Assembly (NCBI GenBank): GCA_017380355.1
Contig: JAFOED010000145.1
Span: 1-15,593, forward strand
DNA length: 15,593 bases
Source: Ruminococcus sp.
GTDB lineage: Bacteria > Bacillota > Clostridia > Oscillospirales > Acutalibacteraceae
Direction of reading: 5' to 3'
The translations under genes and the position numbers were made by a program. Within the stretch, counting starts at the first letter, position 1; every line of letters begins with the position of its first letter. Positions 6,827 to 14,469 of the stretch are shown here, in pieces. The notes beneath the pieces are model-generated. The model was not told the origin of the DNA. It searched no databases and saw only the letters and a program-made list of their open reading frames with translations.

Positions 6827-8272
6827 TTAGTTTTTCTTCCAAGCCTGTGGGATGAAAACAAGCAGGAATGGATAAAGTTCAAGTCTGCCTGCAAACATAT
6901 TGAAGCAGAAGATAATCTTAGAAAACGCAGAGAACTCTGAGTAGTTGCCAGCGCTGCCGACCATAGAGAAACCAGGTCCGGTGTTGTTTATTGTAGCCAG
7001 AACACTTGTGAAGTTTGTGGTAAAGTCAAATCCGTTGAATGAAATCAGAATCGTTGTAATAACGATAATGAAAACATAGATAGTGAGGTATACGCTAACA
7101 GAACGAGCAACCTCGTGTGTAACTTTCTTACCATCAGTTTTTACTGTGTAAACGTTACGAGGATGAACTATCAGCATAAACTCTTTTTTGATTTCTTTGA
7201 AAAGAATGATGATTCTGGATACTTTGAAACCACCGCCTGTAGAACCTGCACACGCTCCGATACAAGTAAGAATAAGTATGAGCGAAACAGAGTAAGCAGG
7301 CCACGGATTTGTGTCCGTAATAGCGTAACCAGTACTTGAGAGAACTGACGTTACATAGAAGAAACTCTGATGTAGAGCTTCTCTGAAAGAGTCGTAGTAA
7401 CTTAACAAGTTGATTGCTATTGTAGTTGTGGCAAAAATAACTATTCCTAAGTAAATAAAAAGTTCTTCGCTTTTGAGAATCTGTTTGAACTTTCGTGTAA
7501 GAATCAGAATGTATATGTAGAAGTTGATGCCGAATAACATCATAAACACAGCGACAACTGTCTGTAGATAATAGCTGTCAAAGTGACCCATAGAGTCGTT
7601 GTATGTAGAAAAACCACCTGTGCCTGCTGTTGAAAACGCGGTTGTCAGTGCATCAAATACGTTCATACCGCCAAGTAACAGGAGTACAAATTCTATGGTT
7701 GTCAGTCCGATGTACAGTGAGTATAAAAGTGCTGCGTAGGTGCGCAGTTTCGGCATACTCTTGCCGACAGACGGACCTGTCGATTCGGCTTTCATCAAGT
7801 TTATGGAGTTGTTTCCGCCGAGTTTCGGGATGATAGCGAGCAGGAACACTACAACTCCCATACCACCCAAGAAGTGGCTGAAACTACGCCAGAAAAGCAT
7901 ACATTTGTCGAGCGCTTCAATGTCTACTAAAATCGTTGAACCAGTAGTGGTGAATCCTGAAACGGTTTCGAAGAAAGCGTCGATAAATGATGGTATAGAT
8001 TTTGAAAAATAAAACGGAAGAGCTCCAGCAAGCGAAAGCACAATCCAACTTAGCGCTGTACTGGCGAATCCGTCTTTTATATGCATCGTTGGGTTTTGTG
8101 GCTTTTTAATAACTGTCAGTCCACCAATAAGTGCTAACGCAAGTCCGATAAACAGAAAGTACTTGTAGCTTTGTTCTCTGTATATCAGACCGACGATGGT
8201 CGAAAGCTGCATACTCAAACCTTCAATAACAAGAACCCAGCCTAAAATATAAAAAATCAGTCTTTTATTCAT
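6827..8272 (-). CDS. trkH: Trk/Ktr-type potassium uptake protein, membrane subunit TrkH
   Basis: TrkH forms the potassium-conducting pore in the cytoplasmic membrane and is gated by TrkA. The 481-aa protein shows the four membrane-pore-membrane repeats. Its four filter loops are SGFTTTG (about 105-111), STAGTGGFSTYNDS (about 214-227), LSSTGYAITD (about 311-320) and NNTGPGFS (about 429-436), each keeping the conserved glycine. The AGRLELYP string near the C-terminus is also typical. An extra N-terminal hairpin of two helices precedes the first pore unit, as in TrkH rather than the shorter KtrB. The ATG lies four bases after the trkA stop, and its AAGG ribosome site overlaps the last trkA codons, so translation is probably coupled. 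It is the second gene of the trkA-trkH operon. Confidence 0.95.
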   Translation of the reverse strand: MNKRLIFYILGWVLVIEGLSMQLSTIVGLIYREQSYKYFLFIGLALALIGGLTVIKKPQNPTMHIKDGFASTALSWIVLSLAGALPFYFSKSIPSFIDAFFETVSGFTTTGSTILVDIEALDKCMLFWRSFSHFLGGMGVVVFLLAIIPKLGGNNSINLMKAESTGPSVGKSMPKLRTYAALLYSLYIGLTTIEFVLLLLGGMNVFDALTTAFSTAGTGGFSTYNDSMGHFDSYYLQTVVAVFMMLFGINFYIYILILTRKFKQILKSEELFIYLGIVIFATTTIAINLLSYYDSFREALHQSFFYVTSVLSSTGYAITDTNPWPAYSVSLILILTCIGACAGSTGGGFKVSRIIILFKEIKKEFMLIVHPRNVYTVKTDGKKVTHEVARSVSVYLTIYVFIIVITTILISFNGFDFTTNFTSVLATINNTGPGFSMVGSAGNYSEFSAFSKIIFCFNMFAGRLELYPFLLVFIPQAWKKN

Positions 8273-8276
8273 AGCG

Positions 8277-9635
8277 TTACCTTAAAATATCTTCAAGATC
8301 GCGAAGTCCCTTTCGCTTAGTTACAACGATAACTGTATCGCCGATTTCAATTGTGTCGGAACCCTTAGGGATAATCATTTTACCCTGACGTGTGATACAC
8401 GCAATCTGTAAATCGTCTTTTAAGTCAAGTCCGGAAAGAGCGATACCTGTAGCGAGGTTATCTTTTCTAACTCTGAATTCAAGAGCCTCTGCTTTGCCGT
8501 CTGCGATAGGATGCACACTTTCAAATTCGCTGTTGCGGGAGTTGTGCATAGCCTTGACGTAACGCATAATATTCTGACCCGTGATACGTTTAGGGTTAAT
8601 CATTGTATCAAGCGGAAGGCTGTCAAAGACACTGCTCATCTTGAGGTTTCCGATTTCGGTGATAACCCTGGCTTTTGGATTAACCTGCTTTGTGTATAAA
8701 GAAGAAACGAGGTTTTCTTCGTCGGTGTTCATAAGAGCAACTATAGCATTACAGTGCTCTATGCCTTCTTGTAGAAGTAAATCCTGATCCATTGCGTCAC
8801 CATAGATAATAAGTGCATTGTCGAGGGATTCACTTAACTCTACACATCGATTCTCGTCGTTGTCGATAATTTTTACTGCGATTCCTGCTTCAAGCAGGTC
8901 TTTAGCGAGGTAATATCCGATACGTGAACCGCCGAGTATCATAACCGAGCGACCTTTGTTTGTTACAATACCGAGAGATTTAAGAAGTTTTGCGGCAGCT
9001 TTGGATGGAGCTATAAACGAGATGAAATCGTCTTCTTCAATGATAAAGTCGCCGTTAGGAATGAAACATTCTCCGTTTCTTTCTACAACGCAGATGCGTA
9101 TACCATCTTTCAATATGTTAGAGCTCTGTACGATTTTTTTGTTTGCAAGAAGAGAGCCTTTTTCTACCTTGATTTTAATAAGGTCGATGTGACCGCGTGC
9201 GAAGGTAGTCATACTTTCAACACCCGGGAACTTAAGCATACGTGTGAGTTCTCTTGCGCAGATAAGTTCAGGGTTAATAGCAAGCGAGAGCTTTAAGTCG
9301 TCTTTTACAAAAGGCAGGTCCTTTGTGTACTGAGGGTTACGAACTCGAGCAATTGTACGTTTTACGCCTGCGCTTTTTGCAATAAGACAGGTGTAGAGAT
9401 TGAGCTCGTCAGTTGCTGTTACTGCAATAAGCAAGTCGCAACCTGAAACATTAGCTTCTTTTAGTACGTCGAGCGTAGCTCCGTTTCCTTCGATAGTCAT
9501 TATATTCTGTGTATCAGGAAGTTTCTCTAATGCGTGAACGCTTACGTCGATAACAGTGATGCTGTGACCTTCCTGATTCAGATGGTCGGCGATGGTTCTG
9601 CCGACTTTTCCGCTACCTACAATGATAATATCCAT
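8277..9635 (-). CDS. trkA: Trk potassium uptake regulatory subunit TrkA
   Basis: TrkA is the cytoplasmic nucleotide-binding ring that opens and closes TrkH. The 452-aa protein has two tandem RCK units. The first Rossmann fold starts at residue 2 with IIIVGSGKVG (GxGxxG 7-12) and an acidic VID at the end of beta-2. A TrkA-C domain spans about 140-220. The second Rossmann fold has MILGGSRIG (about 232-240), followed by a second TrkA-C domain to the end. The length matches classical two-domain TrkA (about 458 aa) rather than single-domain KtrA. I chose ATG 9635 over ATG 9641 because GAGG (9647-9644) lies eight bases before the former and only two before the latter. It is first in the operon, with its own minus-strand promoter. 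Confidence 0.95.
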   Translation of the reverse strand: MDIIIVGSGKVGRTIADHLNQEGHSITVIDVSVHALEKLPDTQNIMTIEGNGATLDVLKEANVSGCDLLIAVTATDELNLYTCLIAKSAGVKRTIARVRNPQYTKDLPFVKDDLKLSLAINPELICARELTRMLKFPGVESMTTFARGHIDLIKIKVEKGSLLANKKIVQSSNILKDGIRICVVERNGECFIPNGDFIIEEDDFISFIAPSKAAAKLLKSLGIVTNKGRSVMILGGSRIGYYLAKDLLEAGIAVKIIDNDENRCVELSESLDNALIIYGDAMDQDLLLQEGIEHCNAIVALMNTDEENLVSSLYTKQVNPKARVITEIGNLKMSSVFDSLPLDTMINPKRITGQNIMRYVKAMHNSRNSEFESVHPIADGKAEALEFRVRKDNLATGIALSGLDLKDDLQIACITRQGKMIIPKGSDTIEIGDTVIVVTKRKGLRDLEDILR

Positions 9636-9671
9636 AAACATTACCTCTATAATTCTATAGATTGGAACACA

Positions 9672-9700
9672 ATTTTACTACAATAGGATTATAAAATCAA
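9672..9700 (-). promoter_or_regulatory. Promoter for trkA-trkH
   Basis: On the minus strand TTGATT (9700-9695) and TAAAAT (9677-9672) are separated by 17 bases, giving a start near 9665 and a leader of about 30 bases. A TATAAT at 9693-9688 is an alternative -10, but without a good -35. Confidence 0.6.
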
Positions 9701-9705
9701 TAGAT

Positions 9706-9735
9706 TTGAAAAAATCTGCTTTTTATTGCTACAAT
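9706..9735 (+). promoter_or_regulatory. Promoter for secA
   Basis: TTGAAA (9706-9711) and TACAAT (9730-9735) are separated by 18 bases. Transcription from about 9742 would give secA a leader of roughly 100 bases, longer than other leaders in this window. The promoter lies back to back with, and just clear of, the trkA promoter. Confidence 0.65.
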
Positions 9736-9801
9736 TAAGTTTACAGATTATTCTTTATTTTTTATACTACTTGTGATATACTTTTACTATTATGGGATGA
9801 T

Positions 9802-9843
9802 ATGGCGTGTGTTTTATCATCAAAAAGCGAAAGGAATTACTGA
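9802..9843 (+). other. Possible 13-codon leader peptide upstream of secA
   Basis: ATG 9802 opens a frame reading MACVLSSKSERNY that stops at TGA 9841-9843, one base before the secA ATG. It runs through the secA ribosome site (AAGGA, 9831-9835). A weak GGGA lies four bases before its ATG. Translation of it could cover or expose the secA site. It is too short to judge by codon use, and chance is possible. Confidence 0.3.
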
Positions 9844-9844
9844 T

Positions 9845-12718
9845 ATGGGATTCTTAAAATCAATTTTCGGAGATTATTCCAAGCGTGAGTTAAAGCGCAT
9901 TTATCCGATTTGTGATAAGGTGCTTGCGCTTGAAGATAAATACGCTAAAATGAGCGAAAGCGAGCTGAAAGCTCAGACCGCAGTTTTAAAAGAAAGACTC
10001 AATAAGGGTGAAACTACCGACGATATCCTGCCAGATGCTTTTGCTGTTTGTAGAGAGGCGTCAAGCCGCGTACTCGGTATGAAGCACTTCAGAGTTCAGA
10101 TTATCGGTGGTATCGTACTGCATCAGGGTCGAATCGCCGAAATGAAGACAGGTGAAGGTAAAACTTTAGTTGCGACATTACCTGCTTACCTTAACGCGCT
10201 TACAGGTAGAGGCGTACACGTTGTTACTGTTAACGATTACCTCGCAAAGCGTGACTCTGAGTGGATGGGTAAGCTTTACCGCTACTTAGGTTTAGAAGTC
10301 GGTCTTATTGTACACGGGCTCACAAACGACGAGAGAAGAGAAGCGTACAAGGCTGATATTACATATGGTACAAACAACGAGATAGGTTTCGACTATCTTC
10401 GAGATAACATGGTTGTGTATAAAGAGCAGAAAGTACAGCGTGAACACGCTTTTGCTATTGTCGACGAGGTTGACTCTATCCTCATCGACGAAGCTCGTAC
10501 ACCACTTATTATTTCAGGTAAGGGCGACAAAGCGAGTGACCTCTATGAAAAGGCTAACGCTCTTGCACGCACTCTGAAGAAGCACGTCTTCACAGAAATC
10601 GACAACAAAGAGGATATGGAAGGCTTTTATGCTGAAAACGGCATCGAATACGTTGTCGACGAAAAAGCTAAGAGTGCTACTCTTACACAGCTTGGTGTAA
10701 AGAGAGCAGAGGCTTTCTTTAATCTTGAAAACCTCACTGACCCTGAAAATATCACAATCCAGCACCACGTAAATCAGGCGATTAAAGCATATGGCTGTAT
10801 GAAAAACGAAGTTAACTACGTTGTAAAAGACGGCGAGGTTATTATCGTTGACGAGTTTACAGGTCGTTTGATGTATGGTAGACGCTTCAACGAAGGCTTG
10901 CATCAGGCTATCGAAGCAAAAGAAGGCGTAAAAGTAGAAGACGAATCAAAAACTTTAGCTACTATTACATTCCAGAATCTTTTCAGATTGTATGATAAGC
11001 TGTCAGGTATGACAGGTACAGCGCTTACTGAAGAAGCTGAATTTCAGCAGATTTATCGTCTTGATGTTGTGGGTATTCCTACTAACAGAGATGTAGCTCG
11101 TATTGATCATCCTGATGCTATTTTCAAGACAGAGCGTGGCAAGTTTATGGCTATCATCGAAGAGATTAAGCGCGCAAACGCAAAAGGTCAGCCTGTTCTT
11201 GTCGGTACTATTTCTATTGAGAAATCTGAGCTTCTTTCAAAAATGCTCAAGCGTAGCGGTGTGGCTCACAACGTGCTCAACGCTAAGCACCACGAAAAGG
11301 AAGCTGAGATTGTTGCACAGGCAGGTAAATTAGGCGCTGTTACTATTGCTACTAATATGGCAGGTCGTGGTACTGATATCGTGCTCGGCGGTAACGCAGA
11401 GTATATGGCGAAATCCGCTATGAGAAAAGACGGATTTACTGATGAACTTATCGAAGAAGCTACAGCTTACTCCGATACAGACGACAAGGAAATCTTAAAC
11501 GCTCGAGAAGTTTACAAGCAGTATCACGCTCAGTTTAAGGCTCAGATAAACGAAGAAGCTCAGAAAGTAAAAGAAGTCGGCGGTCTTTACATCATCGGTA
11601 CTGAGCGTCACGAGTCACGTCGAATTGATAACCAGCTTCGTGGTCGATCTGGTCGACAGGGTGACCCTGGTCAGAGCAGATTCTTCCTTTCCTGCGAAGA
11701 TGAGCTTATGAGACTTTTCGGCGGTCAGAAAATGCTTATGATGCTCGATAAACTCAATGTTGACGAGGATATGCCGATTGAAAACGGTATGCTTTCTAAT
11801 ATTATCGAAAGCTCACAGCAGAAGGTTGAGTCACGTAACTTTGCTATCCGTAAGAGCGTACTCGACTACGATGATGTTTTAAACAAACAGCGTGAGATTA
11901 TTTATACACAGCGTAATCAGGTGTTAAACGGCGAGAATATCCACGATACTGTTATCAAAATGGTTGAGGATACTATCGTTTCTAATGTAAATATGTACCT
12001 TGCGTCTGATATCGAAAAGGATACATGGAACATAAAGGGCTTAAACGACTTCTACAGAGGTTGGCTCATTGATGATGATAATAAGTTCTCGTTCACAGGC
12101 AAAGAGCTCGAGATGGTCGAGAAAGAGTATATTGTCAAGACTCTCACCGACCGTGCTATGGAGCTTTACAGAGAAAACGAATCTCTCTTTGATGACGCTA
12201 CAATGCGTGAGATGGAGCGTGTTTATCTCTTAAAGAGCGTAGATACATACTGGATGGACCACATCGACAATATGGATCAGTTGAAGCAGGGTATCAGACT
12301 GCGTGCTTACGGTCAGAAAGACCCTGTTGTTGAGTACAGACTCGAAGGCTTTGATATGTTTGACGAGATGATTGAGTCTATCAAGCAGGATACAGCAAAG
12401 CTGATGCTTGTCGCTCCAAAACGTGTGCTCGAGATTCAGCGTCGTCAGGCTGAGATTGAGCGCAGACGCAAGGAGATGGAAGAAAAAGCGGCAGCTGCGC
12501 ATCAGGTTATCTTAGGCAACGGCGAGAATGAAGAAAAGCCAAACGCTGTGACACTTGCGCTCAAGCGTGAACAGGTCGCAAAACCTGTAGATACTGCTGG
12601 TGACGGCACACTTTCTACTAATCGCACAGTTAAAAAGGGCAAAAAGGTCGGCAGAAATGACCCTTGTCCATGTGGCTCAGGTAAGAAGTACAAGAAGTGC
12701 TGTGGCAGAGATGAATGA
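9845..12718 (+). CDS. secA: Preprotein translocase ATPase SecA
   Basis: SecA is the motor that pushes unfolded preproteins through the SecYEG channel. The 957-aa protein is full length. Visible motifs are Walker A MKTGEGKT (about 100-107), VTVNDYLAKRD (about 127-137), the Walker B DEVD within AIVDEVDSILIDEARTP (207-210), TNMAGRGTDIVLGG, and GRSGRQGDPG in the second nucleotide-binding domain. The C-terminal GRNDPCPCGSGKKYKKCC is the zinc-binding CxCx8CC tail that contacts SecB or lipid. I chose ATG 9845 (MGFLKSIFGDYSKRELK) because AAGGA lies nine bases before it and it matches the family N-terminus. The frame stays open upstream to 9773, but that extension is unlike any SecA. The gene is flanked by its own promoter and terminator and appears monocistronic; prfB, often next to secA in Firmicutes, is absent. 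Confidence 0.98.
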   Translation: MGFLKSIFGDYSKRELKRIYPICDKVLALEDKYAKMSESELKAQTAVLKERLNKGETTDDILPDAFAVCREASSRVLGMKHFRVQIIGGIVLHQGRIAEMKTGEGKTLVATLPAYLNALTGRGVHVVTVNDYLAKRDSEWMGKLYRYLGLEVGLIVHGLTNDERREAYKADITYGTNNEIGFDYLRDNMVVYKEQKVQREHAFAIVDEVDSILIDEARTPLIISGKGDKASDLYEKANALARTLKKHVFTEIDNKEDMEGFYAENGIEYVVDEKAKSATLTQLGVKRAEAFFNLENLTDPENITIQHHVNQAIKAYGCMKNEVNYVVKDGEVIIVDEFTGRLMYGRRFNEGLHQAIEAKEGVKVEDESKTLATITFQNLFRLYDKLSGMTGTALTEEAEFQQIYRLDVVGIPTNRDVARIDHPDAIFKTERGKFMAIIEEIKRANAKGQPVLVGTISIEKSELLSKMLKRSGVAHNVLNAKHHEKEAEIVAQAGKLGAVTIATNMAGRGTDIVLGGNAEYMAKSAMRKDGFTDELIEEATAYSDTDDKEILNAREVYKQYHAQFKAQINEEAQKVKEVGGLYIIGTERHESRRIDNQLRGRSGRQGDPGQSRFFLSCEDELMRLFGGQKMLMMLDKLNVDEDMPIENGMLSNIIESSQQKVESRNFAIRKSVLDYDDVLNKQREIIYTQRNQVLNGENIHDTVIKMVEDTIVSNVNMYLASDIEKDTWNIKGLNDFYRGWLIDDDNKFSFTGKELEMVEKEYIVKTLTDRAMELYRENESLFDDATMREMERVYLLKSVDTYWMDHIDNMDQLKQGIRLRAYGQKDPVVEYRLEGFDMFDEMIESIKQDTAKLMLVAPKRVLEIQRRQAEIERRRKEMEEKAAAAHQVILGNGENEEKPNAVTLALKREQVAKPVDTAGDGTLSTNRTVKKGKKVGRNDPCPCGSGKKYKKCCGRDE

Positions 12719-12728
12719 TTAAAATATG

Positions 12729-12762
12729 GGGCAGAGAGGTAAGACTTTCTGCCCTTTGTTTT
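12729..12762 (+). terminator. Intrinsic terminator of secA
   Basis: GGGCAGA (12729-12735) pairs with TCTGCCC (12748-12754) around a 12-base loop and is followed by TTTGTTTTT. It begins 10 bases after the secA stop. Confidence 0.85.
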
Positions 12763-12847
12763 TGTCAAAACAGAGTTTTTTTGTAACAAAAATTGAAAAG
12801 AAACGGATATTGTGGAAAATATTACGATTGATTAAAAAAATATGTCT

Positions 12848-12895
12848 ACATTTGTGCAAAAAATCATAATTCTTATTGACATTTATACAAATTTG
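12848..12895. repeat. Operator-like direct and inverted repeats before the unknown membrane protein gene
   Basis: ACATTT-T-CAAA-like copies start at 12848 (ACATTTGTGCAAA) and 12879 (ACATTTATACAAA). They are 31 bases apart, about three helical turns, and differ at two of 13 positions. The first contains the near-palindrome TTTGTGCAAA and the second runs into the palindrome CAAATTTG (12888-12895). The second copy overlaps the -35 element and spacer of the promoter, where a bound protein could block transcription. Confidence 0.35.
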
Positions 12896-12904
12896 CGGTA
12901 TTTT
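12876..12904 (+). promoter_or_regulatory. Promoter for the unknown membrane protein gene
   Basis: A consensus TTGACA (12876-12881) is followed 17 bases later by TATTTT (12899-12904). TATATT (12905-12910) is a better -10 word but its spacing of 23 bases is poor. The predicted start near 12911 leaves a leader of about 43 bases with GAGGAGG at 12938-12944. Confidence 0.65.
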
Positions 12905-12953
12905 TATATTATGATTTTAGTACATATATGAATGTCTGAGGAGGAATAAAATC

Positions 12954-13778
12954 ATGTATTTACGTCCGGTAGTTTATAAAATTTATGCGTTTATTATACT
13001 CATTGGCGGTATTTTAGGTTGCGGTTCTATAGTTGCTTCTAACTTTATAGCTTCAGCTGCTGCTATAGCTATCCCTGGTTTAGAAGGCTATGGTGTTGTT
13101 ACTTTAATCGTATCTTTAGTACTCGCTGTTATTGGTTTGCTTTACTACTACATCGAGTTTTCTTCGATGTTTGCTTTTGGCGATATGATTAAGTATGAGC
13201 AGAGCGGCGCTACAGAGCCTATGAAGAAGAAGGGCTTTATCCTTCCTGCTAAGTTCTACGCAGGCTATGGTTCAGCTATTTATGTAATTACTCTTCTCGT
13301 TTCTATCGTTTTGGGTGCTTACCTCATTATCAGCTACTCTATCGAAAAGGGTGCTTTAGTTGCTCTTCCGATTCTTCCACTTATCGCTATTGTTATTATT
13401 AACGTTTTCGTAAGTGTACACTTCAATCTCAGATTTAAGGCTATCAGCGACCTTATCAGAGTTAAGACTGGCGAAGTTTCTGAGACATTAAGACAGAGCA
13501 TCGCTGAAGTTAAGACAGGTTCTCTCAGAGCTTACTGCACATTCTACGTTGGTTTAAGCGTTGTTGTTGCTATCGCTACAGTTGTATGTGCTGTTATCTT
13601 CTACGGTGATATCGCTGCTTTATTAGGTACAACAGGCGCTATCCTTTCTCTTGTAGGTGGTATCGTTTATGTAATCATCGCTATCTTCGCTATGGGTATC
13701 TTCGGTTGCTACGTTGATAACATCGCTAAGATGATTGAACACCACCAGATTAAGAACGGCGTGTTCAAGGATATCTGA
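12954..13778 (+). CDS. Unrecognised six-helix membrane protein
   Basis: I do not recognise this 274-aa protein. It has about six hydrophobic segments (about 9-33, 44-66, 101-127, 131-154, 193-217 and 221-250). A soluble loop at 75-100 contains basic EPMKKKGF, and a charged loop at 155-190 holds two short similar strings, RVKTGE and EVKTGS. The tail is short and ends HHQIKNGVFKDI. There is no signal peptide, lipobox or known catalytic motif. Codon use is markedly biased: almost every alanine is GCT, and ATC, GTT, AAG and TTC are favoured more than in neighbouring genes. This suggests high expression. A strong GAGGAGG lies nine bases before the ATG, and the gene has its own promoter with operator-like repeats. 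A terminator follows, then a lipoprotein gene. The coding call is secure; function is unknown. Confidence 0.88.
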   Translation: MYLRPVVYKIYAFIILIGGILGCGSIVASNFIASAAAIAIPGLEGYGVVTLIVSLVLAVIGLLYYYIEFSSMFAFGDMIKYEQSGATEPMKKKGFILPAKFYAGYGSAIYVITLLVSIVLGAYLIISYSIEKGALVALPILPLIAIVIINVFVSVHFNLRFKAISDLIRVKTGEVSETLRQSIAEVKTGSLRAYCTFYVGLSVVVAIATVVCAVIFYGDIAALLGTTGAILSLVGGIVYVIIAIFAMGIFGCYVDNIAKMIEHHQIKNGVFKDI

Positions 13779-13797
13779 TTCATTTAACTTAACACTG

Positions 13798-13829
13798 AAA
13801 TCTGCAAGGTAACCCCTTGCAGATTTTTT
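13798..13829 (+). terminator. Intrinsic terminator between the membrane protein and lipoprotein genes
   Basis: AAATCTGCAAGG (13798-13809) pairs with CCTTGCAGATTT (13815-13826) around TAACC and continues into a T-run to 13829. The next gene's ribosome site starts only six bases later, so the hairpin may act as a partial terminator within one unit. Confidence 0.88.
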
Positions 13830-13845
13830 GTTATCGGAGGCTGTT

Positions 13846-14358
13846 ATGAAAAAATTCATTAAAATTACTTTTTCGGTATTACTTATTGTTACGTTGTGTT
13901 TGTCACTCACTGCGTGTGGTAAAAACACACCGAAAGGTATTGCTGACGCGTATATGACCGCATGCTACAAGGAGTTCAGTTCTACAAAGGTAGGCGAGCT
14001 CTTGAACGAGGACGTAGTTTTAGCTCAGACTGAGGGTATGAATACAGATTTTGAAACTCAGCTTCAGAGCCTTCAGGTTATCTTAAGTGGTCAGAGAGAC
14101 CAGATGATACAAAGTGGCACTACAGTATCGTGGAAATTCATAGAAGAGAGAGAACTCGAGGGAGAAGAACTTGAAAAGTTTGTTGCTCACTATAAAGAGC
14201 ACTACAAACTGGATTTAACTGCTGTTACTGAGATTACAGTAGAGTCCACAAAAAAAGAAAAAGATGAAGAACCACAGACCAGTGAGTTCAAGCTTTATGT
14301 TATGGAAGTAGACGAAAAGCTCTCTATTGATATATACACAGCTCAGGCTATACAATAA
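13846..14358 (+). CDS. Small predicted lipoprotein
   Basis: The 170-aa product begins MKKFIKITFSVLLIVTLCLS and continues into LTAC, a lipobox with the lipidated cysteine at residue 24. It should be anchored outside the cytoplasmic membrane. The mature part is acidic and mixed helix/strand. The segment IADAYMTACYKEFSSTKVGELL (about 29-51) recalls clostridial lipoproteins with an NTF2-like fold (DUF4878/DUF5105 type). That resemblance is weak and the function is unknown. ATG 13846 is chosen over TTG 13828 because CGGAGG (13835-13840) lies five bases before it and the signal peptide starts there. The start is 16 bases after a terminator, leaving no room for a promoter in between. Expression must come from read-through or from a promoter inside the upstream gene. 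Confidence 0.88.
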   Translation: MKKFIKITFSVLLIVTLCLSLTACGKNTPKGIADAYMTACYKEFSSTKVGELLNEDVVLAQTEGMNTDFETQLQSLQVILSGQRDQMIQSGTTVSWKFIEERELEGEELEKFVAHYKEHYKLDLTAVTEITVESTKKEKDEEPQTSEFKLYVMEVDEKLSIDIYTAQAIQ

Positions 14359-14366
14359 AACAGCGT

Positions 14367-14395
14367 AGTCCTCTGCGAAAGCAGAGGACTTTTTT
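14367..14395 (+). terminator. Intrinsic terminator with GAAA tetraloop
   Basis: AGTCCTCTGC (14367-14376) pairs with GCAGAGGACT (14381-14390) around a GAAA tetraloop, followed by TTTTT. It lies eight bases after the lipoprotein stop and is the strongest hairpin in the window. Confidence 0.95.
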
Positions 14396-14406
14396 ATTCG
14401 TAAATA

Positions 14407-14435
14407 TTGAAAAGTAGCGCATATGGTGGTATAAT
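14407..14435 (+). promoter_or_regulatory. Strong sigma-A promoter for gltX
   Basis: TTGAAA (14407-14412) and a perfect TATAAT (14430-14435) are 17 bases apart, with an extended -10 TGG directly in front. The predicted start near 14442 leaves a leader of about 28 bases, too short for a T-box, so gltX is probably not under tRNA-sensing control here. Confidence 0.85.
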
Positions 14436-14469
14436 AACTCTGAATTTCTTATGATGGGAGAATATAGCT

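Noticed and set aside
9773..9844. 24-codon in-frame N-terminal extension of SecA
   Set aside because: The family N-terminus begins at ATG 9845 with AAGGA nine bases upstream; the extension is aromatic-rich and has no ribosome site.
10514..10903. 129-codon minus-strand open frame inside secA
   Set aside because: It is opposite a conserved SecA region; its composition reflects the complement of secA codons, and no start signal is present.
12763..12847. Possible small RNA or gene in the AT-rich stretch after secA
   Set aside because: No hairpin, promoter or open frame with a ribosome site is visible; it is best read as spacer upstream of the next promoter.
14436..14469. T-box or other riboswitch in the gltX leader
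   Set aside because: The predicted leader is only about 28 bases, with no room for a T-box and no terminator between promoter and start.
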